From positions 186,001 through 250,000 of the forward strand of contig CAJNAR010000155.1 in the NCBI GenBank assembly GCA_905220665.1: 64,000 nt of DNA, given 5' to 3'. Below the pieces are notes generated by a model. That model saw only the letters and a program-made list of their open reading frames with translations, had not been told where the DNA came from and did not search any database. The position numbers were made by a program, and so were the translations under genes. Position 1 is the first letter of the stretch; each line of letters starts with the position of its first letter. Origin of the DNA: Albugo candida (taxonomy: Eukaryota; Oomycota; Peronosporomycetes; Albuginales; Albuginaceae). This document shows, in pieces, positions 22,250-34,059 of the stretch.

Positions 22250-22895
22250 ATGAAGAGGGGCTGCCACAACCAACTGCGCACCCATTCTTCACTGGTGTTG
22301 TCCTCCACCATTGGAGATTCCATCATTGCGGTTAACATCGACCTTTCCTCCTCTATTCAGCTGTTTCTTTAAACCCGTTCGTCTACCTCCTCTGACCAAT
22401 CTTTTGTCTATATTATCATCCATCATACCGCTGAATCGTACCGATTCGGATCCTCCCATACTAGCATGATCATCATTGGATTGCTTGCTAGTTCAAAATG
22501 ATATTCTCTAAGTTTTTCCATAGATCTTGCATGCAGGGGCGTCGTTTACGGCAAATTCGCAATCAGCATTCTTCGCACTTGTATATGACTCGATCTGAAT
22601 CGACGAGTTTACCAAAACTGTACCAATTTCTCTGCTGAAATTTGGCCTTCCAAACAGATGTGGAAAGGATCTTTTAATCTGTCAATTCAGCTTCACATGA
22701 TCAACACTACTCCGCTAAACGCGGAATTTGCAATAGTGCAATTCGGTAATAGCCGCTTCTGTATTTAAACTTGACCTTTGAAGTAGCGATTGTCAGACCG
22801 TCAAATGATCCATAGAATTGCAACGAAACACAAGCCGGCACATAGTGCAACAAGAACGCGGCTGATAGTAATGTATTTCCTAAAATAAGAACAAT
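22250..22895 (-). pseudogene. GH131-like pseudogene
   Basis: Minus-strand DNA matching the GH131 genes. tgtcagaccgtcaaatgatc near 22791 matches tgtcagaccatcgaatgagc near 45316, which encodes the SFDGLTID landmark. The signal-peptide codons sit just above it, at about 22830-22890. caaaatgatattctctaag near 22493 matches the segment encoding KEYHFG, and aatcagcattctt near 22559 matches the YFSENHADL part. Much of the middle (the RRxE and catalytic region) is deleted, and there are stops in all frames. It faces gene X in the same convergent layout as the intact GH131 copies. Confidence 0.75.
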
Positions 22896-23384
22896 AATTT
22901 ACTAATAGTGAAGTTTCTTGACCATTCCGAAGCTCAATGCCGAAGTAAAGCCTCCTCCTACCTACGCTCCATCATTTCTCCATTACTCCTTATAACTTCG
23001 TCAGTCTGAATCGTGAAATATAATCATTTACTCATGCGATATAAGAAGATAACTTGATGCTTCCATTCCAATTCAGCTTCAATCCCTGTCATTACAATGC
23101 ATATATATGACGTATAAATGGGTACAGACTTCCAGCAACTATTCGTGTAGTAGACAACGACGTGATATATCTAATAAATCGGGAGGACACCAGTTTCCTG
23201 ACCAATTTGAAAAGCCATTTTTCCTTTCTGTGCAGCGCATAAGTGACAATCAAAATGGTTGAATTCTATATCTCCGTGTTCTACAATTTCTCAACTGATG
23301 ACCATGAAACGCCCAAATTTCTCAAAACCGCTGATGATGTGCTATAGCATCCTCTGTACAATGATTAATTAGCAATGCGAATGT

Positions 23385-23972
23385 GCATGCAACCTCGAAA
23401 CGTGGCAACAAATTTTGAACAGAAGAATGAAAGCCATGGTAAGGTTGCAGAAGTTCGCATTCACTTGGTCATATCGAAAGTGACTGTTCTATTTTGAGCT
23501 GCAGATCCTGTTTTGGTGAAGTAATGGAAGATACTAAAACAGCTAAATCGACGGCGGAATTGCTTCGCCAAAACGTTTCAAAAGAATGAGAATCTCATTG
23601 TCTGCGAGGAAGCATTTACTACCCCATTCAACGTACATTGTAAGTTAATGTGATTTGAGTGAGTGCGAACACATACAAACGGTATGATCGAAATGGGTGT
23701 CGATACCACACAAGGAGGACCTTCATTCAGCTTCTCTTGATCAAGTCGATTCATTACCAACTTATACTACTTAGCCACGTGGAAAATGAACAAGCCTACT
23801 GAAAACGCCATCGGATACAGAAAGCAACTTAGAGATACGCTTTGCCTTATATCGCTTGCAAAAGCCGACGAGCAAATCGAAGGGGAGGAAATTACTTTAT
23901 CGCAAAATGAATAGCTCAATAAATTGTTGGAATCTTCGATGGTATGTATGAAGGAGCAACGAATAGTTTAGC
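23385..23972 (+). pseudogene. KATNIP-like N-terminal fragment, copy A
   Basis: Plus-strand DNA matches the reverse complement of the first exon of the intact KATNIP-like gene. gaggaagcatttactacc near 23607 matches the codons for EEAFTTTFNV, and ccacgtggaaaatg near 23774 matches RGKW. It covers only about the first 190 codons. It then passes directly into the middle of the 787-aa gene, so more than 1300 KATNIP codons and the Frizzled-like gene are missing. The frame is broken many times. Confidence 0.8.
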
Positions 23973-25135
23973 TAACGGAATAAGTGCTTAGAGGAACGGA
24001 TATAAGTGGCGCATTGCCTGATGTGGAAGAGAGATATCAGCCATAAAATTGGCTAGATGGAAGTGATTTTTGTAATATAGCAAGGAAGGGAGCCCGGTAA
24101 AGGCTGCAAGAGATGTCTGACGAAAAAATCGTAACGAAGTGCGAAAAATGAATTGCAGCCAGGGGACCTTAAAGAGTGGTCGGCACAGATGAACGCTTCG
24201 TAAAGCAAAAGTGGGATAAAAAATAGCGTTCCTGATAAGTTTACAAGTTAAAAAGTTCTCGTAAATCAGGAAGAGCGACAATACTACCGAAAGACACCGG
24301 CAATGTGCCCAGCGATGATGATACGGAGCTGGAATACTAATCAAGATCTCTTGTCAGTTCCCTTCGATATGCTTGAAACAACGACAACCTTCACCTTCGA
24401 AATCATGACACTTTGCACAAATTGATACATTATATGCGTAATCATGACTGGATGCCTCGAAAAAATCACTCATTCATCAGTTGATAAAAAAAAGAAAACG
24501 CAGCGATCGAATCGGTCGCTTTGGAATAAGCGATCAGCTTGTGATAAAATAAACTTTTGCGATTGCATATTGGGAGCGTCAGCATGGTAATTGGTCTATA
24601 TAACGTCGCGACGAAATATCATTCGAAGCTGCATATTCTTCATTTACTGACGACCGAGGTTCCATGCACCCCATGGAACACGACTTGCTGATCAACCTGA
24701 TCGAAAATGCTGACTTTGTCTTTACCTCCGGACGCATTAGCAGAATCTTTACCGGTGGATCTTGCTTCTATACCAAATTGTCCGACTGCTCTACCCGTTA
24801 TAATTCTGACCCGGCATTTTGACGGCAACGCGTTGATGCCTTTTCATGCAGCATTATCGATGTCGATAGACGAAGAGCCAGTATCAATCATTTGTCGAAA
24901 TCTGGAAATAGATGGAACATGTTACACGAATAGATATTTTTCTCGTGAATGTTCGAGTGAGGTTGCCGCCGAAATTTTGAAGGATGATGGCAGTATTTTA
25001 TCCGAAATGACTCGGTATCCGTAGCCTCCATGCGGTCATCTAGTTTTCAAACAAAAAAATCATCTTAAGTTTTAATCAGTGGCGCTGAGCGGAATACCGA
25101 ATTTCTATCAAATCTATGAATCGCGCAAACAACAA
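23973..25135 (+). pseudogene. 787-aa protein pseudogene, copy A
   Basis: Begins at aggaacggatataagtggc, matching the codons for GTDKSG near residue 265 of the intact gene at 47967-50330. It continues through aatactaccgaaagacaccggcaatg (ALPRDAGN in the intact gene), the PPDxxAxSLxVDLAxIP region (near 24730) and the SSEVAAEILKDDGSILSEMT stretch (near 24950) before decaying. Several in-frame stops and internal deletions are present. Confidence 0.85.
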
Positions 25136-25299
25136 TAGCTTTCTTCTGGCCAAGTGATTTCGAATTAATAGCGTTTCTTTCTCAAGAACGTTAAAAGGCT
25201 CGTGGTATACTCGCTACTGATGTACAGGGTGTCAAGCAGTAGATTGTAGCGGTCATTGGCATTTTGAAAGAAGCATGAAATGAGTTCACACGCACTTAT

Positions 25300-26830
25300 T
25301 GATGTACTTGTATGTACTTGATGAAAGGTACGGCTATCGAGATAGGGCTGCAAGTATTTATTCAGCGGTCAACCAGAAAAAGCAAGCAAATTAGCACGGG
25401 TGGAACGCAAGTCGATACTGTTCTTCCCTACAGATATTTTTGGAAGCTTCCTGAGATTCAAAGTATCCGAGACGTTAAAATGCATTTTCGTGATAGATTG
25501 AAAGCGATGACGCGGACGCAATCGTAGACTCAAGCCGCATGCGCTCGGCCATGATGAAAGAATAGTGGACGAATATCATAGATTTATAGGCAGAAATGAA
25601 CTCCTAGGTATCAATTGCGATAGAGCGATCATAGCCGCTTCCTAATCGTTCCCGATGTTTTCTTTAGTCGACGAAAAACTCACGATACAGCCAACATATC
25701 TAATTTCCTGCATGAAGAGAAGGCGTAGATCCAGTTCGAAGTAGTGAAATACGCTGAGTAAAGTGACAAGAGATAGACTCATATAAGGATATAAGAGAGA
25801 TTATAGTAACCAAAGTGGAAGCAAAATCTGTCAGCGGCATCTCTGGAGATCCAATTGCAAACAAGAAGAAAGTCATCCATGAATGAGCACAAAAAATCAT
25901 ACAGCGAGATAAGGAAATGCAACTTACTTGGTGCAAGTGAGTTGCGATCGGATACTTCGGCACCAGCATCATCTTTGTGGCAAGCTACGGGGATTGGAGA
26001 AGGAGTACAAGGCCTAATTTCGACGCAAGGAAGTTGAGCGTATCGACTTCGGGAAACAATGGAGCAGCAACTTGGAAGATATTTCGGGCACTTCAACCAA
26101 GAAAACAATCCAGAAGCTTGATTCAAGGAAAGGCGAACTACCGGTGGAAAACACCGTTTTAGTGGGCAAGTATGATGTTTGCAGCGTTAATCGTAGGCAC
26201 CCATCAAACAATCTATCAAACATGCATATTACAGTTGGGTTATCGTGCTCCACAATTAGGCTAATGTTAGGCTTCCTTCATGAGCAAGTATAGCAATCTT
26301 CGAGCTGATGTGGCAGATAGACCTCTACTGACCGAATTGAGCAAAATGGTGGCTAGAAGCACTCAAGGTTTGGGAAGTGCGGCTTATGGATGCAACAAGC
26401 TCATTGTAGTAGTAAAAACTAGAAGACGCTATCAAGACCTTGCATTTGTGTTCGATGGAATGTTAGAGAAGTGTTCAAAAGTATCAAGATGCTCACAAGA
26501 CAATTCATGATCAGACTCTATGGACTGTAACAGGAGAATTTACACACTTCCTGATAAGCTAGAAAAAACATTGGTGATCACAAACGAACACGACAAACTT
26601 CTGCAACATTCTATATGGAGCCCCGCAACTCAAGTCCGCTACCAGCAAATATATAGAAATGGTCGCAGAGTATGACGATATAAGACTTTCTTCGTGATAA
26701 AAATCGATCGAGTGTGTCAGGATTTGGATCATATAAGGAAGATTTTACGATCACGAGCGGGGAAACAGGATCAAGAAACGCTTAAATTGTTAAAGAGAAA
26801 TTATTACAAGTATGAGCTTGTCTAAATGTA
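25300..26830 (+). pseudogene. ADIP-like pseudogene, copy A
   Basis: gtacggctatcgagat near 25330 matches the start of the intact ADIP-like gene, and FWKLPEIQSIRD (intact: PWKLPENQSIRD) follows near 25440. Later pieces match each intact exon: tttcgacgcaaggaagt near 26018, ttcaaggaaaggcgaact near 26122, and SQGLGSAAYGCNKL-like DNA near 26370-26400. The C-terminal helix is recognisable to about 26830. Stops and frameshifts occur throughout. It retains the 787-tail spacer that copy B has lost, so it is closest to copy C. Confidence 0.85.
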
Positions 26831-26984
26831 GCAACGAGCAAAGGATTGAGTCCATTCCATAAAGCGAATTGGCGAAAGTCTTAATGAGGCACATGAGGAC
26901 ATTGATGTCATTATTCGACCCAGAGTCAGGATAAAGAACGAATAGTCCCGAGGGCTGTTCCAGGATAGAAATCGATCAACTTAT

Positions 26985-27492
26985 GAGTATAGCAGTCTAG
27001 CGGTGTAGCGGCTGGTCTCTTATGAGGGCTTGACATACTAAGTACGAGGAAAAGTGATCCGTGTCTTTAGCGGTAGAAATGATCCTAAACACAAACTTCA
27101 GTCGCTTTTACCACCTCTGGTTACTGGCATTACATAACGCTGACTCACACCACCTATCGTGGTAGTTTTTTAGTGTAGGTAGAAATCAGCCATTCAACTG
27201 CCACTCATACTCTACTCACAGTATCGAAATAGCTTCTTTGACTACTCAGCAAAACTGACTGATTGCAGGATGACTGTATACATGTCGCTCCTCCCGGATA
27301 CTAAATATGACACCAAGCTCGCGTCGTCCTCTCTACCGTAAAAGCTGGTTAAAAGTCACCTTCATTGTGCATCATCCTAATGCTTTTTTAATGAGACAGG
27401 CATTAAGCTGGACCAGAAGGGAAGCATCAATCGATCTCATTATCTAACAAGCGTGGTTGAATACGCATCAACATTTAGAAGCGGTACCAAGA
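26985..27492 (+). promoter_or_regulatory. Conserved upstream region of GH131-A
   Basis: About 470 bp upstream of GH131-A match the upstream DNA of GH131-B (32555-33070) and, more weakly, of GH131-C (45900-45412 on the minus strand). The best block is gactgattgcaggatgactg followed by cctcccgg. It is the best-kept non-coding DNA in the duplicated block, much better than the neighbouring pseudogenes, and probably holds the promoter and 5' leader. Confidence 0.5.
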
Positions 27493-28449
27493 ATGAAGAT
27501 ACCTACGCTACTATCAACAGCTTTCTTGATGACTTCAATAACAGCGCAACTTCCGCTGCCATTCGATGGCTCGTTCAATGGTCTGACACTCGATACTCTG
27601 TCGACCAAATATATGTTACACATTTTTCTGGATAAACGCAATGAACATAAAAGAAAATTAATAGACTATCTGAGCCTCAACATTGAACCACGGCACCTCC
27701 GTGATAATACGAATGAGGCAGTCTTGCAGATCAAAGTGGACGACAACTCCACGTTTTTGAAGCAGAAGAACTTTAGACGATCCGAAGTTGTTACGAAACT
27801 TGCAACCGAAAAGACAACATGGATGCAGTTTTCTCTCAATGTCCCAGTGAATTTTCGTAATGAAACCATTGACTGGCAAGTAGCTTTTCCCGAATGCCAC
27901 TGTTGGGAAGTTCGCGTGCAGCAAACTGGTGTCCACGATGCACAGCTGCAAATTTTATCGAACAAAAGTTATGGCTCGCCTATTTGGAAGACCAAACTTC
28001 GTGCGGATATTTGGTATAATTTTGGTATTTTTGTTGATGAGGATCAAAGCACGTTTTATGTCAGTGAAAATAGTGCCGATCTGAAACTCGTCGGCACGGG
28101 CTACAATGCGTGCAACACTACTCAGGAAGAATTCAAAGAATATCATTTCGGACTCGCAAGCTACCAGGATGGTGTACATAAAAATATTGGAGCACCTGAA
28201 TACATCAGGTTCAGTGGTATCATGGCTGATACAAAAATAAATGAAAGCAAGATCAAAGGAGGTGGAGGAACGAATTCTAATTCTGCCGAACAGAATGAAG
28301 GGTCAAGCGGTGGCTCTACTCCTGGAGATCAGAATGAAAATAAAAACAACATCAATGGTGGCAAACCCCCTAAGAGTGATGGGACAACACCCGTGACGAA
28401 AGATTCCGGAGGTAGTCCCGGCAGCTCCACCTTATCGCCCAAGAAGTAG
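27493..28449 (+). CDS. Secreted GH131-like glycoside hydrolase (GH131-A)
   Basis: The start at 27493 is set by alignment with the paralogues (MKIPTLL...); the frame is open 12 codons earlier. The product is 318 residues: signal peptide (about 1-20), the landmark LPLPFDGSFNGLTLDTL, a catalytic-type domain to about residue 255, then a hydrophilic Ser/Gly/Asn/Glu-rich tail with no cysteines. The key positions are intact: FRRSEVV (glutamate), DWQVAFPECHCWEV (glutamate), WYNFGIFV and EYHFGL (histidine). It is uninterrupted even though the flanking cassette DNA is decayed. Upstream DNA is shared with GH131-B and -C. A decayed copy of gene X lies tail to tail downstream. Predicted role: extracellular beta-glucan hydrolysis. 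Confidence 0.7.
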   Translation: MKIPTLLSTAFLMTSITAQLPLPFDGSFNGLTLDTLSTKYMLHIFLDKRNEHKRKLIDYLSLNIEPRHLRDNTNEAVLQIKVDDNSTFLKQKNFRRSEVVTKLATEKTTWMQFSLNVPVNFRNETIDWQVAFPECHCWEVRVQQTGVHDAQLQILSNKSYGSPIWKTKLRADIWYNFGIFVDEDQSTFYVSENSADLKLVGTGYNACNTTQEEFKEYHFGLASYQDGVHKNIGAPEYIRFSGIMADTKINESKIKGGGGTNSNSAEQNEGSSGGSTPGDQNENKNNINGGKPPKSDGTTPVTKDSGGSPGSSTLSPKK

Positions 28450-28519
28450 AATGCGAGCATGTACTGAATCATTGTGTTCGATGGATACACATTCCTTTCT
28501 CTTTGCCTCTGACTTTTGT

Positions 28520-29230
28520 ATCTTCATCTCGTATATAGAAAGTAGTTAACGAAGATGATACAGTGATTCCCATTTTTTCACTTTCTCCGAGACCGAACGA
28601 TCAACTTTGGAGTGCCGTGTTCGGATTGACTGATCTGCACATTTTCGTGTGAAGATTTTTCCGATCGGAATAGTTGATTACAAAAATCCTTGACTGAAGG
28701 AAGATTTATTTGTTTACACTTTCCCAGTCCATGCTTTTCACGCGGTCGATATGCTTTCCTAAAGTATGATTACGTTCTTTACTAATATCTTTTTGCCGTC
28801 CTGAAGCAAAGACTGATACTTTTGTATACTCGTAGACATTTACTTCACTTGTACAAATGAATAGATTGCGATATCGATGCCGGCAAACTGACTACACTAC
28901 AACGTATCAGCACAACTGACTCCTATACAAAATAACGTCAAAGGATACTGAAAATGGTCATTAAGACCTTCCCTCGAGAAACTAAAGTATAGGTCAAGAC
29001 GTTGAGCATCTTACGACATCTTACATTGATGCGCCAGGGTGAGTCTCACATTGTGCATCAAGATTTTAGACGATTCTACTCAGCAAGATCAGCTTATCTC
29101 ATACCCGTGAAGAATTCCTGACTTGCGCTCTGTTTCTAACTCACACAGGTTTTTGCATCGATAATCTCTGCTTCCATCGATGAGATCGATTTCAATCACC
29201 TGAATTGGAAGCCACATAGGATTGCTTGAA
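28520..29230 (-). pseudogene. Gene X pseudogene, copy A
   Basis: The reverse complement matches gene X and copy C: aagcatatcgaccgcg near 28742-28757 (exactly as near 43745), gacggcaaaaag near 28800, and agagattatcgatgcaaaaa near 29145-29165 (X: agagattatctgatgcaaaaa). Many indels and stops. It lies convergent to GH131-A. Confidence 0.75.
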
Positions 29231-29339
29231 CAGCATGTAAAAACCGATTTGATCCATACAAAGATGGCATGAATCAGGGCTTACGGGGAGTCCTGAAAAA
29301 TTTCTCAATTTTGAATTTGTGTGCAACCGTTGCAAAGAA

Positions 29340-29984
29340 GTATCCTGTACACAATGATTAACTGTCTATGCGAATGTGCATGCGACCTCGAAAACGTGAC
29401 AATAAATTGTGGATAGAAAAATAAAAGCTCTGGTAAGACTGCGGAAGTTTGCGTTCGCTTGGTCACATCGAAACTGACTTTTTTATTTTGATCTGCAAAT
29501 TCTGTTTTGGTGAAGCAACAAAAGATACTAAAACAGCTAAATTTGCTGCGGGAATTGCTTCGCCCAAAACGTTTCTTAAAAAACGAGAGTTTCATTCTAT
29601 GGGAGGAAGCTTTGACTACCCCATTCCCAGCATTCCTTAAGTATCCATTCAGAATAAATTGACTGCGAACACTTCCAAACGGCATGATCGATATGGGGGT
29701 CGATACAACACAAGGAGGACCTGCATACAGCTAGCTTCTTTTGATGAAGCCGATTCATCAATCACCAAATAGTACTACTTAGCCACGTGGAAAACGAACA
29801 AGCTTACTGAAATTGTTATCCGACACAGAAAGCAACTTAATTGCACGCTTTGCCTTTTTTCGCCTGCAAAGCCGACGAACAATTCGAAGGAGAGGAAGTA
29901 CTTAATCAGAAATGAGTAGCTCAATAAATTGTTGGAAATCTTCAATGGTGTGTACGAAGGAGAAAAAAATACTTCAGTTAACAG
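29340..29984 (+). pseudogene. KATNIP-like N-terminal fragment, copy B
   Basis: Same segment and same end point as copy A: aaagatactaaaacagctaaat (KILEERN region) near 29520, gccacgtggaaaa near 29783, and the stretch tcaataaattgttgga near 29919. It joins the 787-aa fragment at the same place as copies A and C. Frame broken. Confidence 0.8.
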
Positions 29985-31270
29985 AATAGGTGCTCAGAGG
30001 AACGGATATGAGTGGCGCATTGCCTGATGTGGCTACATGTCAGACTAGCATGATACGAAACATAGACTCTTCTACAAAATGAGAATAGTGATATCAGCCT
30101 AGCAAATGGCTAGATGAAAGTGATTTTTGACACATAACAAGGAAGTGATGTCCGGTATTGGCTGTAAGACATATCTGACAAAAAAAGCGTAGTGCGAAAA
30201 ACAAATAAGTAGCCAGAGGGTCTCATTTCTAGATTCAGCAAATTTAACCGGTATCAACAAAAAAGCAAGACTGCCGGCACTGATGAACGCTTTGTCGAGC
30301 AATAAAAAACTGGGATAAAACAGCTTCCTGATAACTTCCAAGTTATTGAAGATCTCGTACATCAGAAGAGCGACAACACTACCGAAAGACACCGGCAAAA
30401 AAAAATGTGCTTAGCAATGTCGAGACCGTGGTGATACTAATCAAGATCTCTTTTTCGAATACTTGGAACAACAACCTTCGTTACCAAATAGCACTTTGCA
30501 CTAGTTGGTACATCCCATACGGAACCATGACTGGAAGCCTCGAAAATCCACCAATTTAGCAGTTGATCGGCAAATCAAAGTCGAGCGATCGACCTCGGTC
30601 ATTTTTGAAATTGATCGATCACCTTGTGAACGAAATAAGCTTTTGCGATTGCACCTTGGGAACGTCCGCATTGGCTGACTTTGCCAAAGTATGAATTGGT
30701 CTGGTATTTATCCTGACAAGATATTCAGTAGTCACTTTAAGCCAAGTAAAGACTTCCGTCACAATCATTTGAACCATAACTAAGTCCAATCTGCTGGTCA
30801 CTGATGTCGAGCATTGTCTGATATAACGTCGCGAGGGAGATATTATTTGATATTGCATATTCTCTATTTACTGTCGACCGAGCTCCCATGCACCCCATGA
30901 AAAAAGACTTGCTGGTCAACCGGATCGAAACTGCTTACTTTATCTTCACCTCCGGGCGCATCAGCACAATCTTTTCTTGTGGACCTTGCTCCTATGCCAA
31001 AATTGTCCGACTGCTCCACCCCTTACGATTCTGAACCAGCATTCTTGCGGCAACGCGTTGATGCATTTCACATGCAGCATTGTCGATGTCGATGAACGAA
31101 GCACTGGTATCAAGCATGTGTCGAAAGCAAAATAAGATGGAACATGTCACACGAATAGATGGTTTTCTCTCGTGATCATTTGTGAGCTTGTCGCTAACCT
31201 TTTGAAAGATGATGACAGTGTATTATCCGAAATGACTCGATATCCGTGGGTTTCATGCAAGATGAACTAT
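29985..31270 (+). pseudogene. 787-aa protein pseudogene, copy B
   Basis: Starts at gaggaacggatatgagtggc (near 29997), the same fusion point as copy A. Other matches are caacactaccgaaagacaccggcaa near 30375, the PPDESA-like region near 30950, and ttatccgaaatgactc near 31220. The last part of the gene (after SEMTxxPW) and the spacer before ADIP are deleted, a deletion shared with fragment D at 39285. Stops and frameshifts throughout. Confidence 0.85.
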
Positions 31271-31289
31271 CACATTGCAGCTGCACGCT

Positions 31290-32400
31290 GCCACTAATGT
31301 ACTTGACGAAATGTTCGGCTATCGAGATGGAGCTATCTGAGGATTCGATGACTTATTCAGTGTTCAACCGGAAAGCAAGCAAGTACCACAGGTGGAACGG
31401 AAATATATCCTTTTCTATACTATATTCTTCCTCAAAAGCTGTTTGAAAATTAAAGTATCCAAGACAATGGACTGCATCATTCGTGATAAAATGAAAGCAT
31501 GTGGCGCGGATATCGTGTTTAGTAATCGTCGACTCAAGTCGTATGTGTCTAGTCACATGAAAGAGTTGTGGACGGAAATCATGAATCAAAAAAGCTGAAA
31601 ATGAACTCCTAGATATTTAAATCACAAAAAAGTGATCATAGCCGCTCTCTAATCGTTTGCGATGCTTTCTCCAGTCGACGAATTGGAAGCGGAAGAGCTT
31701 CGCCGCAAAATTCATGATACAAATAATGTATTTGTATTGATCAGGAGATGGCGAAAAGTTATCTGGAATCACTGGAAAACGTTGAGGAAAGTGACAAGAA
31801 ATAGACTCACTTAATGGATAAGATCCAAAATTTAATAATCGAACTGGAGAAAGAAAAATAGCCAGTGGGGTCACTGGAGAGTCAATCGCAAAGAAGAACA
31901 AACTCATTAAGGAAAAACAAAAAAAAGCCTACGAAGTAAGCAAAAGAATTGCAATATATATATCGGGGCAAGCTACAGGGGTCGAAAAATGCTTAAATAG
32001 CCCAGTTTCGACGCAAGGAAGTAGAGCTCTCTCGACCTCAGAAAATAATGGAGCAGCAGGTTGAATTCTTGCCTACAGGCGATAACAAAGGACAGGGTCT
32101 TGAATCATCTTAAAGTTGCTGCCTCGAAGATGTCTCGACCTGGCTGGAGAACAATAAAGTTATACAAACAAAGAAACGATTCAAAAGCTTGAATCAAGGA
32201 AAGACGAATACTGGTGGAAAATACGATATATTGAGTCATCGTGTATCAACAACTCTACAATTTCGGCTAAGTATGAAGAACGAAATAAATTCGACATAGA
32301 AGAGATCGCTCGAGTCCGTCAGCATCTGGATCAACAAAGAATGATTTTTCAATCACAAGCGGAAAAAAACGCTGAAATGGACGAAACAAAAATTACTACA
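31290..32400 (+). pseudogene. ADIP-like pseudogene, copy B
   Basis: Begins with the initiator region (gttcggctatcgagatggag), then frames resembling SNRRLKSYVSSHMKE near 31530 (intact: SNRRLKSYVCSHDER), then pieces of exons 2-4 (tttcgacgcaaggaagtagag near 32007, gcttgaatcaaggaaagac near 32188). The coiled-coil C-terminus (EEIxRVRQHLDQ) is still readable near 32300. It has lost the AYGCNKL exon segment. Many stops. Confidence 0.8.
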
Positions 32401-32554
32401 GCATTTTGTCGGACTAAATATGGCTTCTGTTTATCGAGGGGATCATCAAAAGTATCGATGACGCACATTGATGTAAATTTTCGACCGGGCGCCAGAAATA
32501 AAAATAGACCCAGTGTTCCTACTGACTGGTCCAGGATAGACAGTGATCAACTCT

Positions 32555-33070
32555 AGAGTTTAGCAATTTAGCGGTGTAGGCGGCTGGTCTGGTTAGTGCC
32601 GTCGTATTCACAGAGTATGAACAATGAGTGATCCGTGATCCCAGTAGTAGAAATGATTTGAGTGAAAGTACAAATTCCAGGCGCTTTTACGACCTCTGCT
32701 TACTGTTATTACATTACGCTGACTCATACCACCTGTTGTGGTCTTATTTGGTGTGAGTAGAAATCAGCCATTCAACTGCCACTCATACGCTAGTCACAGT
32801 AACGAAATGGCTTCTTCGCTTCTCAGGAAAGCTGACTGATTGCAGGATGACTATATACGTGTCGTTCCTCCCGGATACTAAATATGACTCGAAACCCGCG
32901 CCGTCCTCTCTAGCGTTAAAGCTGGTTGGAAGTCACCCTTATGTGTGCGTCATCTTGATGCATCTATACTGAGACAGGGATTGAACTGGACCAGAATGAA
33001 AGCCTCCATCGATCTCATTATCTAACAAGTGTGGTTGAATACGCATCAACATCTAGAACTGGGTTTAAGA
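32555..33070 (+). promoter_or_regulatory. Conserved upstream region of GH131-B
   Basis: Counterpart of the GH131-A upstream region. The block from gtagaaatcagccattcaac (near 32757) to gctggttggaag is almost base-for-base the same in A. The leader continues into the same non-coding codons before the start (caagtgtggttgaatacgca). Confidence 0.5.
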
Positions 33071-34039
33071 ATGAAGATAACTACACTACTACCAGCGGCT
33101 TTCTTGATTACTTCAATAGCAGCACAAGTCCCGTTACCATTTAATGGCTCATTCAATGGTCTGACAATCGCTACTTTGTCGACCAAATATATGTTACACA
33201 TTTTTCTGGATGAACAAAACGTAAATAAAAGAAAATTAGAAGACTATCTCAGCCTCGACATTGAACCACGGCACCTTCGTCATAGTACGAGTGAGGCAGT
33301 CTTGCAGATCAAAGTGGACGACAACTCCACATTCAGAAATCAAACGGAATTTAGACGATCCGATATTATGCAGATACTTGCAACCAAGAAGACAACATGG
33401 ATAGAGTTTTCTCTCAATGTCCCAGTGAAGTTTCATAATAAAACCATTGACTGGCAAGTAGCTTTTCCTGAAAACCACTGTTGGGAAGTTCGCGTGCAAC
33501 AAACTGATGTCGATAATGCGGAGCTGCAAATTTTATCTAACAGAAGTTATGGATCACCTATTTGGAAGACCAAACTTCGTGCGCGCATTTGGTATAATTT
33601 TGGTATTTTTGTTGATGAGAATCAAACCACATTTTATGTTAGTGAAAATGATGCTGAATTAAAATTTGTGGCCAAGGATTCCAATGCATGCGACACCACC
33701 GATAAAGACTTTAAAGAGTTTCATGTTGGATTAGCAAGCTACCAAGAGCATGTTCATAGAAATATCGGAAGACCAGAATACATCTGGTTCAGTGGTATTA
33801 TGGCTGATACAAAAATAAACGAAAGCAAGATCAAAGGAGGTGGAGGAACGAATTCTAATTCTGCCGAACAGAATGAAGGGTCAAGCGGTGGCTCTACTAC
33901 TGGAAATCAGAATGAGGAAAACGCCGGCGGAACCTCTAAAAATGGAGAAAAAACACCCGTGAAGGATGATTCTGGAGGTAGTGATGGGAGCCCCACCCCA
34001 CCGACCAATCATAAGAAATGCAAGAAGATAAAGAGCTGA
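33071..34039 (+). CDS. Secreted GH131-like protein with altered key residue (GH131-B)
   Basis: 322 residues from the aligned start at 33071. Signal peptide MKITTLLPAAFLITSIAA, landmark VPLPFNGSFNGLTIATL, GH131-type domain, then a Ser/Gly/Asn-rich tail ending in PTNHKKCKK (a cysteine and lysines, shared with GH131-C). The second motif keeps its glutamate (DWQVAFPENHCWEV) and the late histidine remains (EFHVGL). The first motif reads FRRSDIM where A, C and D have FRR-x-E, so a presumed catalytic glutamate is aspartate. That suggests reduced or altered activity. The frame is fully open. A truncated X pseudogene and a Copia element follow downstream. Confidence 0.7.
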   Translation: MKITTLLPAAFLITSIAAQVPLPFNGSFNGLTIATLSTKYMLHIFLDEQNVNKRKLEDYLSLDIEPRHLRHSTSEAVLQIKVDDNSTFRNQTEFRRSDIMQILATKKTTWIEFSLNVPVKFHNKTIDWQVAFPENHCWEVRVQQTDVDNAELQILSNRSYGSPIWKTKLRARIWYNFGIFVDENQTTFYVSENDAELKFVAKDSNACDTTDKDFKEFHVGLASYQEHVHRNIGRPEYIWFSGIMADTKINESKIKGGGGTNSNSAEQNEGSSGGSTTGNQNEENAGGTSKNGEKTPVKDDSGGSDGSPTPPTNHKKCKKIKS

Positions 34040-34059
34040 TCGCCCTTTGTTCTTAATTT

